This document shows, one piece after another, positions 25,275 through 33,436 of a DNA stretch of 54,187 nucleotides. Below the pieces are notes generated by a model, which saw nothing but the letters and a program-made list of their open reading frames with translations, was not told the DNA's origin and did no database searches. A program made the translations under genes and the position numbers. Within the stretch, counting starts at the first letter, position 1; the number at the start of each line of letters is the position of its first letter. The DNA comes from Nitrospina sp. UBA6727 (GTDB lineage: Bacteria; Nitrospinota; Nitrospinia; Nitrospinales; VA-1), in NCBI GenBank assembly GCA_002454045.1, contig DKID01000011.1:1-54187 (forward strand). Direction: 5' to 3'.

Positions 25275-25335
25275 GTCGGCGGCGACAACGACGGCGGTGA
25301 CGGTGATGACGGCGGCGATGGCGGCGCGGAGAAAA
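25275..25335. repeat. GACGG/ATGA-rich low-complexity tract E
   Basis: GGCGGCGACAACGACGGCGG, then GTGACGGTGATGACGG and CGGCGATGGCGGCGCGG run between the unknown gene and the oxidoreductase promoter. This is the most regular of the five tracts. Confidence 0.6.
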
Positions 25336-25353
25336 GTATCTGACGCTTGGGTC

Positions 25354-25382
25354 TTGACAGCGGCGCGGTTTATCTTTAATAT
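25354..25382 (+). promoter_or_regulatory. Promoter of the 2-oxoacid:ferredoxin oxidoreductase operon
   Basis: A perfect TTGACA (25354-25359) and TAATAT (25377-25382) are separated by 17 nt. TTTAAT two bases earlier is an alternative -10. The site is 62 nt before the alpha-subunit ATG, whose ribosome site GAAGGAG lies just upstream. Confidence 0.6.
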
Positions 25383-25443
25383 GGCGGACGTTTAGGCCGA
25401 GGGTCTAACGGCTGATATTTCGAAAGTGAGAAGGAGTTAAGTC

Positions 25444-26676
25444 ATGGCGAATGTGAAAGGTAGCGCGGTTTGCAGGTCTGCTGTTGATGAAGGAAAACCG
25501 GCCGACTGGGTTCCCGGCGGCGAGAGACAGAAGGTCATCGACCCCATGGAAATGTTTCACAAACTCCCGCGTGAAAAACAATTCATCACGGGGAGCGAGG
25601 CCGCAAGAGAATCCATGCGGCGCGCCAACATCGACGTGGCGATTGCCTACCCGATTACCCCGCAGAGTGAATCCATGCAACAAGCCGGGTATCTCTACGA
25701 CGAAGGATACATCAAAGAATATTACCGAGCCGAAGAGGAGATTGGAACCTTCTCCGCCATTTCCGGCGCTTCGCGGGCGGGAGTGCGCGCCTTGACCGCG
25801 ACTTCGGGTCCTGGCTTGATGCGCGGCATGGAGGCGATTAGTTCATGGCCCGGCGCGAGAACCCCGATCATCATGCTTAACATGTGCAGAGTTATCAACA
25901 CGCCGTTGGCGATTCAACCCGACAACATTGAAATGTCGTTTATGCTGAACACCGGCCTCATCCTGTTGCACGCCGAGAACCAGCAAGATTTTTACGATTT
26001 CCCGTTGGCGGCGATTATGGCGTCCGAGCAAGTTGACGTCACCTTGCCCGCCGTCGTCTCCACGGATGGATTTTTCGTGACCCATGCGCGCGGTCCCGTT
26101 TCGGTCACCCCCGAAGAATATAAGTTGCCGCCGCGGGACGGATGGCGGTCGGCGGTTCCCGCGATGGACAACGAGAATCCCCCCGCGCGGATTTCACGCG
26201 ATGCGCCAATTCAAAAAAGCAATTTCATCAGTTACCATATGCACTCCAGTTGGCAGCAGGAAGTTTTCGCGGCGGTGCAACGTTCGGCAAAATATTTTCG
26301 CAAATACCTTGGCGGCTTGATTGAAGTGGTTAATCCCGGTGCGGAAGATGTCATCATCGCGTCAGGTTCCGCCGTTTCCCAAGCCCGCGAAGCAATTCGG
26401 CAGGAAGAGGAACGGGGACACAAAGTGGGTTTGGTTAAAATAAAAACCATCCGCCCGTTCCCAACGGAAGAAATCTTTGATGCGATTAAAGGCGCCAAGC
26501 GAATCCTGATTCCCGAATTCAACCAAGCCGGTTGGCTTCACAAGGAAATCTGCTCCGTGCTCTATGGTCGTTCCAACGCAATTATCAAAAATGGTCCGCG
26601 AGTATTTGGCGGCATGACAATGCCGACCGAAATGGTTCTGGAATGGCTGGCGGAGTTTCGCAAAGAAGCCAAGTAA
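25444..26676 (+). CDS. 2-oxoacid:ferredoxin oxidoreductase, alpha subunit
   Basis: The alpha subunit of the pyruvate/2-oxoglutarate:ferredoxin oxidoreductase superfamily couples oxidative decarboxylation of a 2-oxoacid (or its reverse) to ferredoxin. The 410-residue protein has DVAIAYPITPQSE, followed by ALTATSGPGLMRGMEA of the pyrimidine-binding domain and the C-terminal domain (IIASGSAVSQAREAI). An N-terminal extension of about 45 residues precedes the core. The AYPITPQ wording leans to the pyruvate-type layout, but substrate cannot be decided here; sucCD nearby makes 2-oxoglutarate plausible. Its 3' end is partly duplicated downstream. Confidence 0.9.
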   Translation: MANVKGSAVCRSAVDEGKPADWVPGGERQKVIDPMEMFHKLPREKQFITGSEAARESMRRANIDVAIAYPITPQSESMQQAGYLYDEGYIKEYYRAEEEIGTFSAISGASRAGVRALTATSGPGLMRGMEAISSWPGARTPIIMLNMCRVINTPLAIQPDNIEMSFMLNTGLILLHAENQQDFYDFPLAAIMASEQVDVTLPAVVSTDGFFVTHARGPVSVTPEEYKLPPRDGWRSAVPAMDNENPPARISRDAPIQKSNFISYHMHSSWQQEVFAAVQRSAKYFRKYLGGLIEVVNPGAEDVIIASGSAVSQAREAIRQEEERGHKVGLVKIKTIRPFPTEEIFDAIKGAKRILIPEFNQAGWLHKEICSVLYGRSNAIIKNGPRVFGGMTMPTEMVLEWLAEFRKEAK

Positions 26677-26751
26677 CCACGTTTCTGGATTTTTATGGTT
26701 CTGGAATGACTGGCGGAGTTTCGCGTTGAGTAACCACCTTTCTGAATTTTT
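26632..26751 (+). repeat. Degenerate tandem duplication of the alpha-subunit 3' end
   Basis: ATGGTTCTGGAATGGCTGGC and on to GTTTCTGGATTTTT (26632-26694) is repeated at 26695-26751 as ATGGTTCTGGAATGACTGGC to CTTTCTGAATTTTT. The second copy has lost about 6 nt and has substitutions, and a TGTGGTTTTG start of a third copy follows. The first copy holds the last 14 codons and stop of the alpha gene. Confidence 0.85.
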
Positions 26752-26772
26752 GTGGTTTTGACTTCTAAACGG

Positions 26773-26781
26773 TGGTATAGT
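26773..26781 (+). promoter_or_regulatory. Possible extended -10 promoter before the beta subunit
   Basis: TGGTATAGT fits an extended -10 (TG, one base, TATAGT, 5/6). It lies in the 169-nt gap created partly by the duplication, 64 nt before the beta-subunit ATG. There is no good -35 at 17 nt. Confidence 0.35.
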
Positions 26782-26845
26782 CTCGTCAGGTGAAACTGCC
26801 TGCTGATGTAAACCTTGATACTTTTTATAAAAAGGATAAAACCTT

Positions 26846-27715
26846 ATGTCTCTTGAAACCTTACACCCCGCACCAGCGTTTAAAGATTTTTTGCCAATTG
26901 AATATAAAGACCTAGTGGAACACGGTCCCTACGGTAATCCCAAAAAAGTTACCGACATGGGGAAATTCAAAGAAGTGATTGAGGAGCACCCCATGTGCGC
27001 GGGTTGCGCGATGACCCTGTTCATCCGCCTCGTTTACATCGGAATGCCCAATCCCGAACACACGATCGTCGTCGGCACCGCCGGGTGTGGTCGACTGGCA
27101 ATTTCCCAGGCTTCCGTGCCCTTCATCTACGGTAATTACGGTGACACCAACGCAGTGGCTTCCGGTTTGAAGCGCGGCTTGGAAGTTCGTTTCCCAGAGC
27201 AGAAAAAAGACGTGGTGGTTATGGCGGGGGACGGCGGACTGATTGACATCGGTTTTCAAGGCATGATGCACAGTTGGTTCCGCAAAGAAAAGTTCACCAC
27301 CATCATGCTCGACAACGAAGTGTACGGAAACACAGGTGGCCAAGAAAGCGGCATGACCAACCAAGGCAAAGTTCTCAAGATGGCTCCGCGTGGAAAATTC
27401 GGCGAAAAGATTGACGCCATGGGTCTCGCCAAAGTAGCCGGCGTGGATTACATCGCCCGGCTTGCGCCGACGAATCCCGCGCGGGTGGCACGCACCGTTC
27501 GTCGCGCCATCATGGTGGCACGCGAAATAGGCCACAGTTACATCCAAGCCTATACCTCCTGCAACATCGAATACTCCATTCCTACCCCGGATGTCATGAA
27601 AGATGCCTTCGAAATAGAAAAAGAACGCTATGGTTTCGAAGAGGTTATTTCTCCCCAAGCCAAAGAGTACTTGGACGAAGTTGAGAAAAAAGCCAAAAAG
27701 AAAAAATCAGCCTGA
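26846..27715 (+). CDS. 2-oxoacid:ferredoxin oxidoreductase, beta subunit (TPP-binding)
   Basis: The beta subunit binds thiamine diphosphate. The 289-residue protein has EEHPMCAGCAM, a CxxC of the proximal cluster region, then VGTAGCGRLA, the TPP/Mg motif GDGGLIDIGFQGM and NEVYGNTGGQESGMT. The C-terminus is a Lys-rich tail. AAAAGGAT lies about 6 nt before the ATG. It works with the alpha subunit upstream and the gamma and ferredoxin-like subunits downstream. Confidence 0.92.
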   Translation: MSLETLHPAPAFKDFLPIEYKDLVEHGPYGNPKKVTDMGKFKEVIEEHPMCAGCAMTLFIRLVYIGMPNPEHTIVVGTAGCGRLAISQASVPFIYGNYGDTNAVASGLKRGLEVRFPEQKKDVVVMAGDGGLIDIGFQGMMHSWFRKEKFTTIMLDNEVYGNTGGQESGMTNQGKVLKMAPRGKFGEKIDAMGLAKVAGVDYIARLAPTNPARVARTVRRAIMVAREIGHSYIQAYTSCNIEYSIPTPDVMKDAFEIEKERYGFEEVISPQAKEYLDEVEKKAKKKKSA

Positions 27716-27736
27716 TTAGGTGAGGAGAAAATAGAA

Positions 27737-28456
27737 ATGTCAGAAGAAGAAGTTAAACGTTACAACGTCCGCATGGCGGGAATTGGCGGTCAGGGTGTGG
27801 TGACCGCATCCCACATCGTCAGCAATGGCGTGGTTATTTCCGGTGGGTTCAGTTCCCTGGTTCCTTTCTTCGGGTCCGAAAAACGAAACGCGCCCGTGGA
27901 AAGTTACGTCCGCATCTCCAACGATTCGATTTACGAAATCGGGGAGATCATCTATCCGAACGTTCTCATGATTTTTCATCCTTCCGTAATTACTCTTGGC
28001 AAGTCCTACACCATGCCGTTCTATACCGGCTTGAAGCAAAAAGGAATCATCCTCATCAACAGCAAAAAACCGATTCCATTCACCGACGACGAGCAAAGAG
28101 AGTTGGAGGAGAAAGAAGCGCGCATTTACTATTTGCCCGCGACCGAAATGGCGAACGACCTGGCGAAAACAGACCTCGCCACCAACATGGCTATGTGCGG
28201 CGCCATCTCCGGGATTTTCGGTCTGCCAGACCTGGTTTCCTTAGCAGCATCAGTGAAAGACCGATTCGTCGGAAAAGGTATAGTGGTTTCCGGCGGCACG
28301 GCAGCCTTAGACAGCGCCATCGAGAAAAAATTTGCGAAGAAGCAAAAGTTGCTGGAAGCCAACCAAAGAGTATTGGACGCGGCGCACCAATACACCATTG
28401 ATCAAGGCTGGTCCGAAGCCGAAGTTGCAAAACCCGCGGTAGCCGCCGCTACGTAA
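27737..28456 (+). CDS. 2-oxoacid:ferredoxin oxidoreductase, gamma subunit
   Basis: The 239-residue gamma subunit has the family glycine motif MAGIGGQGVVTASHIVSNG near the N-terminus, followed by FFGSEKRNAPVESYVRIS. A helical C-terminal tail of about 40 residues extends beyond the usual domain. A strong GAGGAG ribosome site sits before the ATG. Gamma as a separate gene marks the split-subunit form of the enzyme. Confidence 0.92.
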   Translation: MSEEEVKRYNVRMAGIGGQGVVTASHIVSNGVVISGGFSSLVPFFGSEKRNAPVESYVRISNDSIYEIGEIIYPNVLMIFHPSVITLGKSYTMPFYTGLKQKGIILINSKKPIPFTDDEQRELEEKEARIYYLPATEMANDLAKTDLATNMAMCGAISGIFGLPDLVSLAASVKDRFVGKGIVVSGGTAALDSAIEKKFAKKQKLLEANQRVLDAAHQYTIDQGWSEAEVAKPAVAAAT

Positions 28457-28476
28457 CGTTCAAGACTGGAGAAAAT

Positions 28477-28740
28477 ATGTACTACATCGCGCATGTTGAC
28501 AAGGACATATGCTCGTCTAAGAATTGCCACCTCTGCACGCAATACTGTCCAGAGTCAAACTGCATCAACTACAGCGAGGAAGATAAGTCCGCGTACGTCT
28601 CCGTAGACCGATGCAAAGCCTGCGAGATTTGCGTCTACATATGCTCCGACATCGCCAAAAACGACGCCATTCAAATGAAATGGATTGAAGATTTAAGCGA
28701 CGGTTTCGTCTTTAAAAAATCCGGACTAGTTATACGATAA
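28477..28740 (+). CDS. 2-oxoacid:ferredoxin oxidoreductase, delta (ferredoxin-like) subunit
   Basis: The 87-residue protein carries two cysteine groups, DICSSKNCHLCTQYCPESNC and RCKACEICVYICSD, enough for two [4Fe-4S] clusters, so it is the electron-carrying delta subunit. The first group is spaced CxxxxCxxCxxxCP, looser than the classic motif, and the second lacks the usual proline. A strong terminator follows immediately, so this is the last gene of the operon. Confidence 0.88.
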   Translation: MYYIAHVDKDICSSKNCHLCTQYCPESNCINYSEEDKSAYVSVDRCKACEICVYICSDIAKNDAIQMKWIEDLSDGFVFKKSGLVIR

Positions 28741-28754
28741 TTCATCCTCTTGCT

Positions 28755-28793
28755 AAAAAAGTATTCAGGCTTTAACGCTTGAATACTTTTTTT
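28755..28793 (+). terminator. Intrinsic terminator of the oxidoreductase operon
   Basis: AAAAAAGTATTCAGGC pairs with GCTTGAATACTTTTTT around a TTTAAC loop, with a single G-T wobble, followed by further T. A clear rho-independent terminator. Confidence 0.92.
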
Positions 28794-28812
28794 GTTTGAC
28801 CCCCGGAACTTT

Positions 28813-29229
28813 ATGGAAAAAACTTTTGCTATCATCAAACCGGATGGCGTAGAACGCAACCTCAGCGGAAAAATTTTGGAGCGCGTTGAATCGCAAGGCT
28901 TTAAAATCGTCGCCATGAAACGGACCCGGCTTAGCAAAGTCCAAGCCGAAAATTTTTATGATGTCCACAAGAGCCAGCCTTTTTTCGACAGCATGACCCG
29001 TAGCATGAGTTCGGGGCCTGTTGTCCTACTCGTCTTCGAAAAAGAAAACGCCATCGCCGATTGGCGAAAATTGATGGGCGCCACCAACCCGGCGGATGCC
29101 GAAGCAGGCACCATCCGGAAAGATTTCGCCGAGAGTATTGAAAGAAACTCCGTTCATGGCTCAGATTCCACCGCCACCGCGGTATTTGAAATATCCTATT
29201 TCTTCGCCCAGTCCGAAATTCTTTCCTGA
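28813..29229 (+). CDS. ndk: Nucleoside diphosphate kinase
   Basis: Ndk balances nucleoside triphosphate pools through a phosphohistidine. From the ATG the 138-residue protein begins MEKTFAIIKPDGVERNL, and has the active His at H115 in RNSVHGSDS. I prefer this ATG over the TTG seven codons upstream, which lies in the terminator's T-run. The end is full length for the family. Confidence 0.96.
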   Translation: MEKTFAIIKPDGVERNLSGKILERVESQGFKIVAMKRTRLSKVQAENFYDVHKSQPFFDSMTRSMSSGPVVLLVFEKENAIADWRKLMGATNPADAEAGTIRKDFAESIERNSVHGSDSTATAVFEISYFFAQSEILS

Positions 29230-29289
29230 CCCCCACGGCGTCGGTCGCAACATCCATCCTCCTTTTATCTTTGCAGGACATAAAGGTTA

Positions 29290-29412
29290 ATGAAAAAGTT
29301 TTGCACATTCCGCGAAAGGTATACCGTGGAAAAATTTTCAAACCGCGCGATAATGAAGTATCATCCTAAGTATTACGCAACGGCGATTTTGGCATCGCTG
29401 TTTTTCCGGTGA
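29290..29412 (+). CDS. Candidate 40-residue peptide upstream of a radical SAM gene
   Basis: A short ORF begins MKKFCTFRERYTVEKFSNRA and continues through MKYHPKYYATAIL to FFR. AAAGG lies 3 nt before the ATG. It stops 57 nt before the radical SAM gene. Radical SAM/SPASM enzymes often modify a small peptide encoded next to them, so a precursor role is conceivable; but the peptide has one Cys and no known leader motif, and it may be chance. Confidence 0.25.
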   Translation: MKKFCTFRERYTVEKFSNRAIMKYHPKYYATAILASLFFR

Positions 29413-29469
29413 GAAATTTATCGTCATGCAGATTTTTGGGAAAACAAAATGAGGATGCAAAGTTAACCC

Positions 29470-30534
29470 ATGAACCTAATTCTCAATACTTATTGCAATC
29501 TAAAATGTAATTATTGTTTTGCCGATGAGTACATGGAGGAAAATGTCCAAACTCCTGACAAGTCGATGGACTTTGAATTTTTCCAGAATGAATTATTGCC
29601 GCGGGTGAAAAACGCCGCGCTCATAAATTTCATGGGCGGTGAACCTACCCTGCATCCTCACTTCAACGATATTTTATCGCAAACCTTGGAAAACATGCAG
29701 CCCTTTTCTTTCCTCGGCGTTTTCACCAATGGCTTGATGCCGAACAAAGTCCTTGACCTCCTTTTGCATACCGTAGGCCGTGGCGGAAGTATCGAGCGTC
29801 AGATTCAATTTTCCGTTCTTCTAAACTGGCAGACCCTTGAAAATATTTCTAAAAAAAACCATGCCCGTTGCCGGGAAGTCGCAGAGGCAATTCTCAGCAA
29901 GAATGGATTCGGTCTCATGTTCAGTCTCAACCTGTATTCCACCGACCAAGATTTATCGACGCAGTGCTGGGAAATCGACGAAATTTATCAGGACATGGGA
30001 TTGCCGCCGGGACAAAGATATAAAGTTCGCGTAAGCCCCGCCTTCCCAATTGTCGGGGAGAATAGCAACGAAGCATTACCCATCAGAGACTATCCCAAGA
30101 TGGGGCGGAAAATGATAGACATGATCAAAGAATTTCCGCAACTGTGTTTTCGTTTTGACTGTTCGTTTCCGCCATGCCTTTTAGACGAAATCAAAGAAGA
30201 CGAATATCCGCTTGTAGAGCGATTTATCTACCACGGTAGTCAGTCGGTTCCCAACATCACCGAATGGAAAAACAAAGATGTTTATTTTGGATGCGCCGAT
30301 GACAGCCCCATGGACATTGACCCTAAAGGGGATTGCTTCAACTGTTTCCCGTTTCATAATAAAAAACTCGGCAACATCAAAGACTTTGAGCAGATCAACG
30401 AACTTGCCATTACCAAGATGCACACCCAGTTTCTCAGCCATGCGTTTGGAGCACAACCGAACGAGCCCTGCAAAAGTTGTCCTCATTATATGGTGCGGTG
30501 TTCCAGCGGATGTTTTGCCTACAACTTCACTTGA
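29470..30534 (+). CDS. Radical SAM protein with C-terminal cysteine cluster (SPASM-like)
   Basis: The 354-residue protein starts almost at the cluster motif: CNLKCNYC (CxxxCxxC), followed by NFMGGEPTLHP (GGEP, SAM binding). At the C-terminus GDCFNCFPF and CKSCPHYMVRCSSGCF look like auxiliary Fe-S ligands of the SPASM/twitch type, found in peptide- and protein-modifying enzymes. It is too long and too Cys-rich at the end for QueE, despite the queD and folE genes downstream. The substrate is unknown. No GG-leader or other classic precursor is adjacent. Confidence 0.85.
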   Translation: MNLILNTYCNLKCNYCFADEYMEENVQTPDKSMDFEFFQNELLPRVKNAALINFMGGEPTLHPHFNDILSQTLENMQPFSFLGVFTNGLMPNKVLDLLLHTVGRGGSIERQIQFSVLLNWQTLENISKKNHARCREVAEAILSKNGFGLMFSLNLYSTDQDLSTQCWEIDEIYQDMGLPPGQRYKVRVSPAFPIVGENSNEALPIRDYPKMGRKMIDMIKEFPQLCFRFDCSFPPCLLDEIKEDEYPLVERFIYHGSQSVPNITEWKNKDVYFGCADDSPMDIDPKGDCFNCFPFHNKKLGNIKDFEQINELAITKMHTQFLSHAFGAQPNEPCKSCPHYMVRCSSGCFAYNFT

Positions 30535-30624
30535 CCGATGCATCAGGATTTCGTGCAATGGTTCCCCAACGCGATATCGGAAACAGCATCCCGTTTTTGT
30601 TAATTTTTTTTTCGCAAGCTGGAT

Positions 30625-30630
30625 TATAAT
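30625..30630 (+). promoter_or_regulatory. Possible -10 box before the FmdB gene
   Basis: A perfect TATAAT lies 62 nt before the FmdB-family ATG. No good -35 is found at 16-18 nt, only a T-rich run, so this is tentative. Confidence 0.3.
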
Positions 30631-30691
30631 ATGAGCAGGAAATTCAAAAACAAAATGCGACCAACTCGATAGTCTGAAAATAGAAAAGCCG

Positions 30692-30883
30692 ATGCCCGTG
30701 TACGAATATCAATGTGAAAAGTGCAAAGACATTGTAGAAGTCCTGCAAAAAATCAGTGACGACCCGCTCAGCGAATGTGAAAAATGCGGTGGCAAACTGA
30801 GCAAGCAATTCAATCAGATGAATTTCCATTTGTACGGACCGGGATTTTACTCGACGGACAACAAACGCAAATACCTCAAATAA
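30692..30883 (+). CDS. FmdB family zinc ribbon protein
   Basis: The 63-residue protein has the FmdB pattern MPVYEYQCEKCKDIVEVLQ, with two CxxC pairs (CEKC at 8-11 and CEKCGG near 29), expected to bind zinc. Such proteins are thought to be small regulators; first described with formamidase. The end has YGPGFYSTDNKR, also common in the family. The queD gene follows after 16 nt. Confidence 0.9.
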   Translation: MPVYEYQCEKCKDIVEVLQKISDDPLSECEKCGGKLSKQFNQMNFHLYGPGFYSTDNKRKYLK

Positions 30884-30899
30884 ACTTCCGCCATTACTG

Positions 30900-31325
30900 A
30901 TGATTTATATCACCCGCCGCCTGGAATTTTGTGCCAGCCACAGGTTGTTCAATCCCACCTTTTCCGATGAAAAAAATGCGGACACCTTCGGCTTGTGCAA
31001 CAACCCCAACGGGCATGGGCACAATTATATTCTGGAAGTTACCGTAAAAGGGGAAGTGGACCCGGAAACAGGAATGGTGCTGGGTCTCAAGGCTCTCAAA
31101 AATTTAATCAACGAAGAAATCATTAATAAGGTTGACCACAAAAATCTCAACGTCGATGTGGAGTTTTTGAAAAATATAATCCCCACGGCGGAAAACATCG
31201 CCATCCATTTCTGGAATATCATCGAACCCAAAATTGATAGCGGCACTCTGCACGAGATCAAACTTTTCGAGTCGGAACGTAATTTCGTCGTTTACCGCGG
31301 AACCAAAATTGAAAGACCTTATTAA
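30900..31325 (+). CDS. queD: 6-carboxytetrahydropterin synthase / PTPS family
   Basis: This family converts dihydroneopterin triphosphate, the product of FolE, to 6-carboxytetrahydropterin on the way to 7-deazaguanines such as queuosine, or to related pterins. The 141-residue protein has zinc ligands H14, H39 and H41 (FCASHRL, NGHGHNY), C33 as the catalytic Cys, and KVDHKNLN and ESERNFVVY. Its end overlaps the start of folE, so substrate producer and consumer are coupled. A PTPS with another pterin role cannot be ruled out. Confidence 0.9.
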   Translation: MIYITRRLEFCASHRLFNPTFSDEKNADTFGLCNNPNGHGHNYILEVTVKGEVDPETGMVLGLKALKNLINEEIINKVDHKNLNVDVEFLKNIIPTAENIAIHFWNIIEPKIDSGTLHEIKLFESERNFVVYRGTKIERPY

Positions 31326-31866
31326 AGAAATATTGGTGCAGATTGGCGAAGACCCGTCCCGCGAAGGACTTCGGAACACTCCCGAACGGGTGGAAAAGTC
31401 GCTGAAATTTTTAACCAGCGGCTACCATATCAACATTGATGAACTTGTCAACGGCGCGCTATTTCAAGAAGACTACGACGAAATGGTTATCGTCAAAGAC
31501 ATCGACCTGTTCAGCACATGCGAGCACCATATGCTTCCCTTCGTTGGCAAATGTCATGTCGCCTACCTGCCAAAAGGAAAAATAATCGGCATAAGCAAAG
31601 TGCCTCGGATTATCGACATGTTCAGCCGTCGGCTACAAGTGCAAGAACGCCTGACCAAACAAATCGCCGACAGCCTAAACCACATCCTTCAACCCATTGG
31701 TGTCGGGGTGGTGATTGAAGCCCTTCATCTGTGCATGTGCATGCGGGGAGTAATAAAGCAGAATTCTTATACCACCACCAGCGCCATGTTGGGCTCCTTC
31801 AAAACGGACGCGCGGACGCGCAGTGAGTTTTTAAACTTGATTCCCCCGCAAGGGACGCGGCGTTGA
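31309..31866 (+). CDS. folE: GTP cyclohydrolase I
   Basis: FolE opens GTP to dihydroneopterin triphosphate for folate and deazaguanine synthesis. The 185-residue protein has EDPSREGLRNTPERV, the zinc-site CEHHMLPF and LHLCMCMRG, and GISKVPRI. I choose the TTG start inside the end of queD (17-nt overlap), as it gives the usual length and begins at the first conserved helix; further upstream the frame only reads queD DNA out of phase. Confidence 0.94.
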   Translation: MKDLIKEILVQIGEDPSREGLRNTPERVEKSLKFLTSGYHINIDELVNGALFQEDYDEMVIVKDIDLFSTCEHHMLPFVGKCHVAYLPKGKIIGISKVPRIIDMFSRRLQVQERLTKQIADSLNHILQPIGVGVVIEALHLCMCMRGVIKQNSYTTTSAMLGSFKTDARTRSEFLNLIPPQGTRR

Positions 31867-31908
31867 GTCCTATAAATTTTTTATCTTTTAAATAAAGATC
31901 TCCCCCGT

Positions 31909-32874
31909 TTGAAATCAGACGTCAAAGAGTTAGTATTCGAAAACAACTCGCTCATTCCCGAACTATTTGGCAGTCAGGATCTCAACCTCAAACTAATCGA
32001 AAAAAAATTTAATATCCGCATCACCACCCGTGAAAATCATATCCGACTCAAAGGCGCTCCGGAAAACATCGAAACAGCCAAAAATCTTTTCATGCAATTG
32101 GAGAAACTGCATGAGGTGAACCTCTCGGTCGAAAACGGCGACGTGAAGTTCGCCATCCGACTCATGGCGGAAGACCCGCAAGTCGATCTCAAAGCCATCT
32201 TTTCGGAACGCATCGCCGTCTCTCCGAAAAAAGGTTACGTCACCCCGAAGGGGCCCGCGCAATACCAGTTCATCCAATCTATCCGCGAGAACGACATCGT
32301 TCTTTCCATTGGCCCGGCAGGAACTGGGAAAACCTATCTGGCAGTGGCAATGGCGGTGGAGGGCTTGCTCAAAAAAAGATTTAGAAGGATTGTACTTGTG
32401 CGCCCGGCTGTTGAGGCTGGCGAAAAGTTGGGTTACTTGCCGGGGGACATCGCCGACAAAATCAATCCTTACCTCATGCCCCTCTATGATGCGCTCAATA
32501 ATATGATGGAAGGCAATCAGGTGAGGCAACTCATAGATGACGCCACCATCGAGATCGTCCCGTTGGCGTACATGCGCGGAAGAACATTGAGTGATTCATT
32601 CATCATTCTTGATGAAGCCCAGAACGCGACCCGCGAACAGATGAAAATGTTTCTGACTCGTTTGGGGTTCCAATCAAAAATGGTCGTCACCGGTGACATT
32701 ACTCAAATCGATCTTCCCAAGTACAGCGATTCGGGGCTCATCCATATTCAAAGTCTGCTGGACGAGATTCAAGGCATCCACTTTGTTTATTTTTCCACCA
32801 AGGATGTCGTCCGCCACGAATTAGTGAAAAAAATTATAACGGCGTACGCCGAGACGGATTCCAATCAGGAATAG
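31909..32874 (+). CDS. phoH: PhoH-like ATPase
   Basis: PhoH-family proteins are P-loop ATPases tied to RNA metabolism and often next to ybeY, as here. The 321-residue protein has a KH-like N-terminal region, then Walker A GPAGTGKTY (about 135-143), Walker B FIILDEAQNA, and VVTGDITQIDLP. The start is TTG. YbeY follows after 55 nt and then the HIT gene, a common phoH-ybeY pairing. Confidence 0.95.
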   Translation: MKSDVKELVFENNSLIPELFGSQDLNLKLIEKKFNIRITTRENHIRLKGAPENIETAKNLFMQLEKLHEVNLSVENGDVKFAIRLMAEDPQVDLKAIFSERIAVSPKKGYVTPKGPAQYQFIQSIRENDIVLSIGPAGTGKTYLAVAMAVEGLLKKRFRRIVLVRPAVEAGEKLGYLPGDIADKINPYLMPLYDALNNMMEGNQVRQLIDDATIEIVPLAYMRGRTLSDSFIILDEAQNATREQMKMFLTRLGFQSKMVVTGDITQIDLPKYSDSGLIHIQSLLDEIQGIHFVYFSTKDVVRHELVKKIITAYAETDSNQE

Positions 32875-32929
32875 TCCCGACAATTTCACCCTGATATTCG
32901 CCGACGCTTAATCTCCGCTTGATACCTTT

Positions 32930-33406
32930 ATGAAAATTTTTATTAGAAACGAATGCCCCGGAATCAAACTGGATACTCGAAAAATAAAACAACAGATCGG
33001 CAAAGTCCTGACATCGCTGGATTGCAACGAGCATGAAATCAGCATATTATTTTTCGGAGACCAAGGCATCCGCAAACTAAACCGTCAGTTCCGCGGCATA
33101 GACCGCCCGACGGATGTGTTATCGTTCCCCCAACTTTCAGAAGGCGGGACGGCGGAATCCTGCGGCGGAGCACTTGTCATGGGCGATATCGTCGTTTCCC
33201 TCGAGACCGCCCGTCGCCAATCTGAAGACCACGGTCTGTCTCTGGGAGAAGAATTAACTTTGCTACTTATTCACGGTATACTTCACCTGCTGGGTTATGA
33301 CCATGAAATTTCCGACCATGAGGAAGAACGAATGCGAAAAAAAACTCGGGAGTTATTCGAGATGATTTATTCTGACAAAAAACTTGCGGATACCTGCAAC
33401 TTCTGA
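32930..33406 (+). CDS. ybeY: Endoribonuclease YbeY
   Basis: YbeY is a zinc-dependent RNase for 16S rRNA 3' maturation and ribosome quality control. The 158-residue protein carries the metal motif HGILHLLGYDH (H115, H119, H125) and RPTDVLSFP. Length is normal. It sits between phoH and the HIT gene in the same direction. Confidence 0.96.
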   Translation: MKIFIRNECPGIKLDTRKIKQQIGKVLTSLDCNEHEISILFFGDQGIRKLNRQFRGIDRPTDVLSFPQLSEGGTAESCGGALVMGDIVVSLETARRQSEDHGLSLGEELTLLLIHGILHLLGYDHEISDHEEERMRKKTRELFEMIYSDKKLADTCNF

Positions 33407-33436
33407 CTTAGCACAACTCTCTACTTAGGAAAAACC

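Noticed and set aside
23953..25335. Possible CRISPR array in the GACGG tracts
   Set aside because: Units vary in length and sequence with no constant repeat or unique spacers, and no cas genes are present.
29470..30534. Radical SAM gene as QueE, given queD and folE nearby
   Set aside because: It is 354 residues, has a C-terminal auxiliary cysteine cluster and lacks the short QueE layout.
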